Below are positions 62,609 to 64,000 of a stretch of DNA of 64,000 nucleotides, piece by piece. The stretch spans positions 124,001 to 188,000 of the forward strand of contig VAFL01000005.1 of assembly GCA_005768755.1 (NCBI GenBank). Reading direction: 5' to 3'. Below the pieces are notes generated by a model. The model saw nothing but the letters and a program-made list of their open reading frames with translations. It searched no databases and was not told the DNA's origin. Each line of letters starts with the position of its first letter. Within the stretch, counting starts at the first letter, position 1. The position numbers and the translations under genes were made by a program. The stretch comes from Paracoccus denitrificans (GTDB taxonomy: Bacteria > Pseudomonadota > Alphaproteobacteria > Rhodobacterales > Rhodobacteraceae).

Positions 62609-63541
62609 ATGACCAGACGGCCCCGCGGCGGCAAGCTTCTGACGCGCAGCATGATGCATATGGCGGCGCGCCTTCATTATCTGGACGGCCATTCCCAGAT
62701 CGAGGTGGCCGAGCGGATGGAAGTCTCGACCGCGACGGTTTCGCGGCTGCTGTCGCTGGCGCGCGAGGAAGGTATCGTGCGCATTCAGGTCTCTGACCCG
62801 GACGAGGCCGACACGCTTGGCAAGGATCTGGCGGACGCGTTGGGCCTGCAAATAGTGCATGTGGTCGAAAGTGATCGTGCTGCCGCGATTGGCCTGCATG
62901 TCGCCGCGCTGCTGAAGGAAGCGCACCTGCCGCGACGGCCGGTGCTGGCACTTGGCTGGGGGCGCATGGTGCAGGCCGTGATCGCGGCCGGACTGCCCGA
63001 TCTGCCGGGCGGGACGGTGATCCCGGTTATCGGCGGGATGGAAGAAACGGCGGCGCATTTTCAGATTAACGAGTTCGTGCGGCGCACCGCGGAGCAGATG
63101 GGGGCGAGCGCACGCTTCCTGCATGCGCCCTCGACTGTCTCGGCCGAACTGCGCGAGGTCCTGGAACGGGATCCTGGTATTGCCGCATTGACCGGGCTTT
63201 GGGACCGGGTGGATGTGGCGCTTGTCGGGATCGGCCAGTTTCCGGCAACCTCGGGCCCGCAGCTACCGCGCTTTGCGGCCGATGACGCGCCGCGTGTGGT
63301 CGGGGATGTGGCACGCCATTATTATGATATTGATGGTCAACTGATACCCTGGCAGGGCCAGCAAAGCCTGATGTCGATCAGCGACGATCAACTGCGCCGG
63401 GTTCCCATGTCCATCGGTGTCGCAACAGGGCGCGAGAAGGCACACGCAATCATCGGCGCAGCACGGTCGGGACTGGTCAATACGCTGGTCACCGATATCC
63501 GCGCCGCAGCCGACATGGCGGAATTGCTGAGAATTCAGTAA
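62609..63541 (+). CDS. SorC/DeoR-type sugar-binding transcriptional regulator
   Basis: 310 residues from ATG 62609; ATG 62555 and GTG 62531 also exist and no start has a good ribosome site. The HTH (about 18-48, with YLDGHSQIEVAERMEVSTAT) and a SorC-type effector domain (about 60-310; LALGWGRMVQAVI, VIPVIGGMEE, GIGQFPATSG, GREKAHAIIGAARSGLVNTL) are complete. These regulators bind phosphorylated sugars. The next gene's promoter carries a palindrome that also lies upstream of the SDR genes. Confidence 0.88.
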   Translation: MTRRPRGGKLLTRSMMHMAARLHYLDGHSQIEVAERMEVSTATVSRLLSLAREEGIVRIQVSDPDEADTLGKDLADALGLQIVHVVESDRAAAIGLHVAALLKEAHLPRRPVLALGWGRMVQAVIAAGLPDLPGGTVIPVIGGMEETAAHFQINEFVRRTAEQMGASARFLHAPSTVSAELREVLERDPGIAALTGLWDRVDVALVGIGQFPATSGPQLPRFAADDAPRVVGDVARHYYDIDGQLIPWQGQQSLMSISDDQLRRVPMSIGVATGREKAHAIIGAARSGLVNTLVTDIRAAADMAELLRIQ

Positions 63542-63543
63542 CG

Positions 63544-63563
63544 GAAATATATTTCTGAAAAAT
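63544..63563. promoter_or_regulatory. Operator ahead of the LacD-like aldolase gene
   Basis: GAAATATATTTC (63544-63555) is a perfect palindrome, and ATTTCTGAAAAAT (63551-63563) is the reverse complement of the 13-mer at 58213-58225. Both lie in the 118-bp gap after the SorC gene. The remaining bases before the next start show nothing else. Confidence 0.6.
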
Positions 63564-63659
63564 ATTGTTGATATGCCGCAAGGCCCGCTTTAGCGCTGAA
63601 TAAGGCGCGGCGGTTTTCAACTGGTGCGCCCGCAGCTCCCTATTCTGGAAAGGCAGGCG

Positions 63660-64000
63660 ATGACCTCGGGCATGACCACGGCAGAACGGCGCGGCTATCA
63701 GCAAATTTGCGGCGATAACGGCATGATGATGGTTGTCGCCTGTGATCAGCGCGGCGGGATGCGCAAGGTGCTGGCCGATACGCCAGAGACGCAGAAGGCA
63801 ATTGATGAAGCCACCCTCGGTATCGTCAAGGCGGGGATCGTGAAGCATCTGGCGAACAAGGCGTCCTGCGTGCTGCTGGATGCGGTTTGTGCCGTGCCGC
63901 AGGTGGTTGATGAAGCTGTGCTGGCCCGTGATACCGGTCTGCTGATCGGACTGGATGCCTCGGGCTGGGATACCGACGCAAATGGCTATCAGATATCGAA
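63660..64000 (+). CDS. LacD/YihT-like class I aldolase, N-terminal part (runs off the window)
   Basis: 113 residues are visible from the ATG at 63660 (GGAAAGG upstream; a second ATG is at 63672). NGMMMVVACDQRGGMRKVL near residue 20 matches the GGFAMLAVDQREAM pattern of the tagatose-bisphosphate / sulfofructose-phosphate aldolase family, and CVLLDAVCAVPQVV lies where the YihT-type barrel has ILVDQQFC. The Schiff-base Lys is beyond the window. It follows operator DNA shared with the SDR promoters and is likely part of the same sugar pathway. Confidence 0.75.
   Translation, partial: MTSGMTTAERRGYQQICGDNGMMMVVACDQRGGMRKVLADTPETQKAIDEATLGIVKAGIVKHLANKASCVLLDAVCAVPQVVDEAVLARDTGLLIGLDASGWDTDANGYQIS

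Overview
The window is about 64 kb of high-GC, gene-dense DNA, and most of it looks like the chromosome of a Rhodobacterales alphaproteobacterium, probably Paracoccus or a close relative. The pointers are a class I (archaeal-type) lysyl-tRNA synthetase end, DUF2125 and DUF5928 proteins, a CtrA-type box (TTAA-N7-TTAAC), the frr-uppS-cdsA-dxr-rseP-bamA-ompH order, and the xerD / aroK-aroB neighbourhood. The genus is inference. No rRNA, tRNA, CRISPR array, insertion sequence or prophage block was found. Genes are commonly joined by ATGA or TGATG overlaps.

Layout. 1-2.9 kb: the end of lysS, then a CtrA-boxed beta-helix protein that may be a gene-transfer-agent or phage-like spike. 2.9-12.3 kb: an acetate module with acs, a hairpin-rich leader, a DUF4212 subunit and sodium:acetate-type symporter, a cNMP/CBS/DUF294 protein, a small membrane protein, a receiver-only response regulator, and a membrane protein joining a PAS region, what looks like a degenerate kinase core, and a DnaQ-like exonuclease. 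12.3-16.3 kb: a sulfotransferase and a GT14-type glycosyltransferase facing apart, a HIT protein and an orphan ABC ATPase. 16.3-20.4 kb: a zinc-finger protein, polA and a His-rich CDF transporter. 20.4-27.1 kb: DUF2125, a ChaC-like protein, a MotA/MotB-like motor pair with a very long coiled coil, and two alpha/beta hydrolases. 27.3-33.7 kb (minus): an ArsR-SRPBCC-GST operon, typA, a 24-residue membrane peptide, a YitT-type protein, a membrane protein and an omega-aminotransferase.

33.9-43.8 kb (plus): kup, then the envelope and isoprenoid operon frr-uppS-cdsA-dxr-rseP-bamA-ompH. This makes undecaprenyl and isoprenoid precursors, CDP-diacylglycerol, and the outer-membrane assembly machinery. 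43.8-54.4 kb: nucleoside hydrolase, Uup-type ABC-F, a methyltransferase-glycosyltransferase fusion, a CorC-type protein, xerD, two exported or membrane unknowns, aroK and aroB.

54.5-64 kb is a catabolic sugar or polyol island. It holds a three-gene ABC importer, two SDR dehydrogenases, a class II aldolase, an FGGY kinase, LacI-type and SorC-type regulators, and the start of a LacD/YihT-like class I aldolase. An identical 13-nt sequence lies in the divergent SDR promoter and, inverted, ahead of the LacD-like gene, so one regulator probably controls both. The substrate cannot be named from sequence. This island and the acetate module with its exonuclease-fused pseudo-kinase are the best candidates for undescribed biology.
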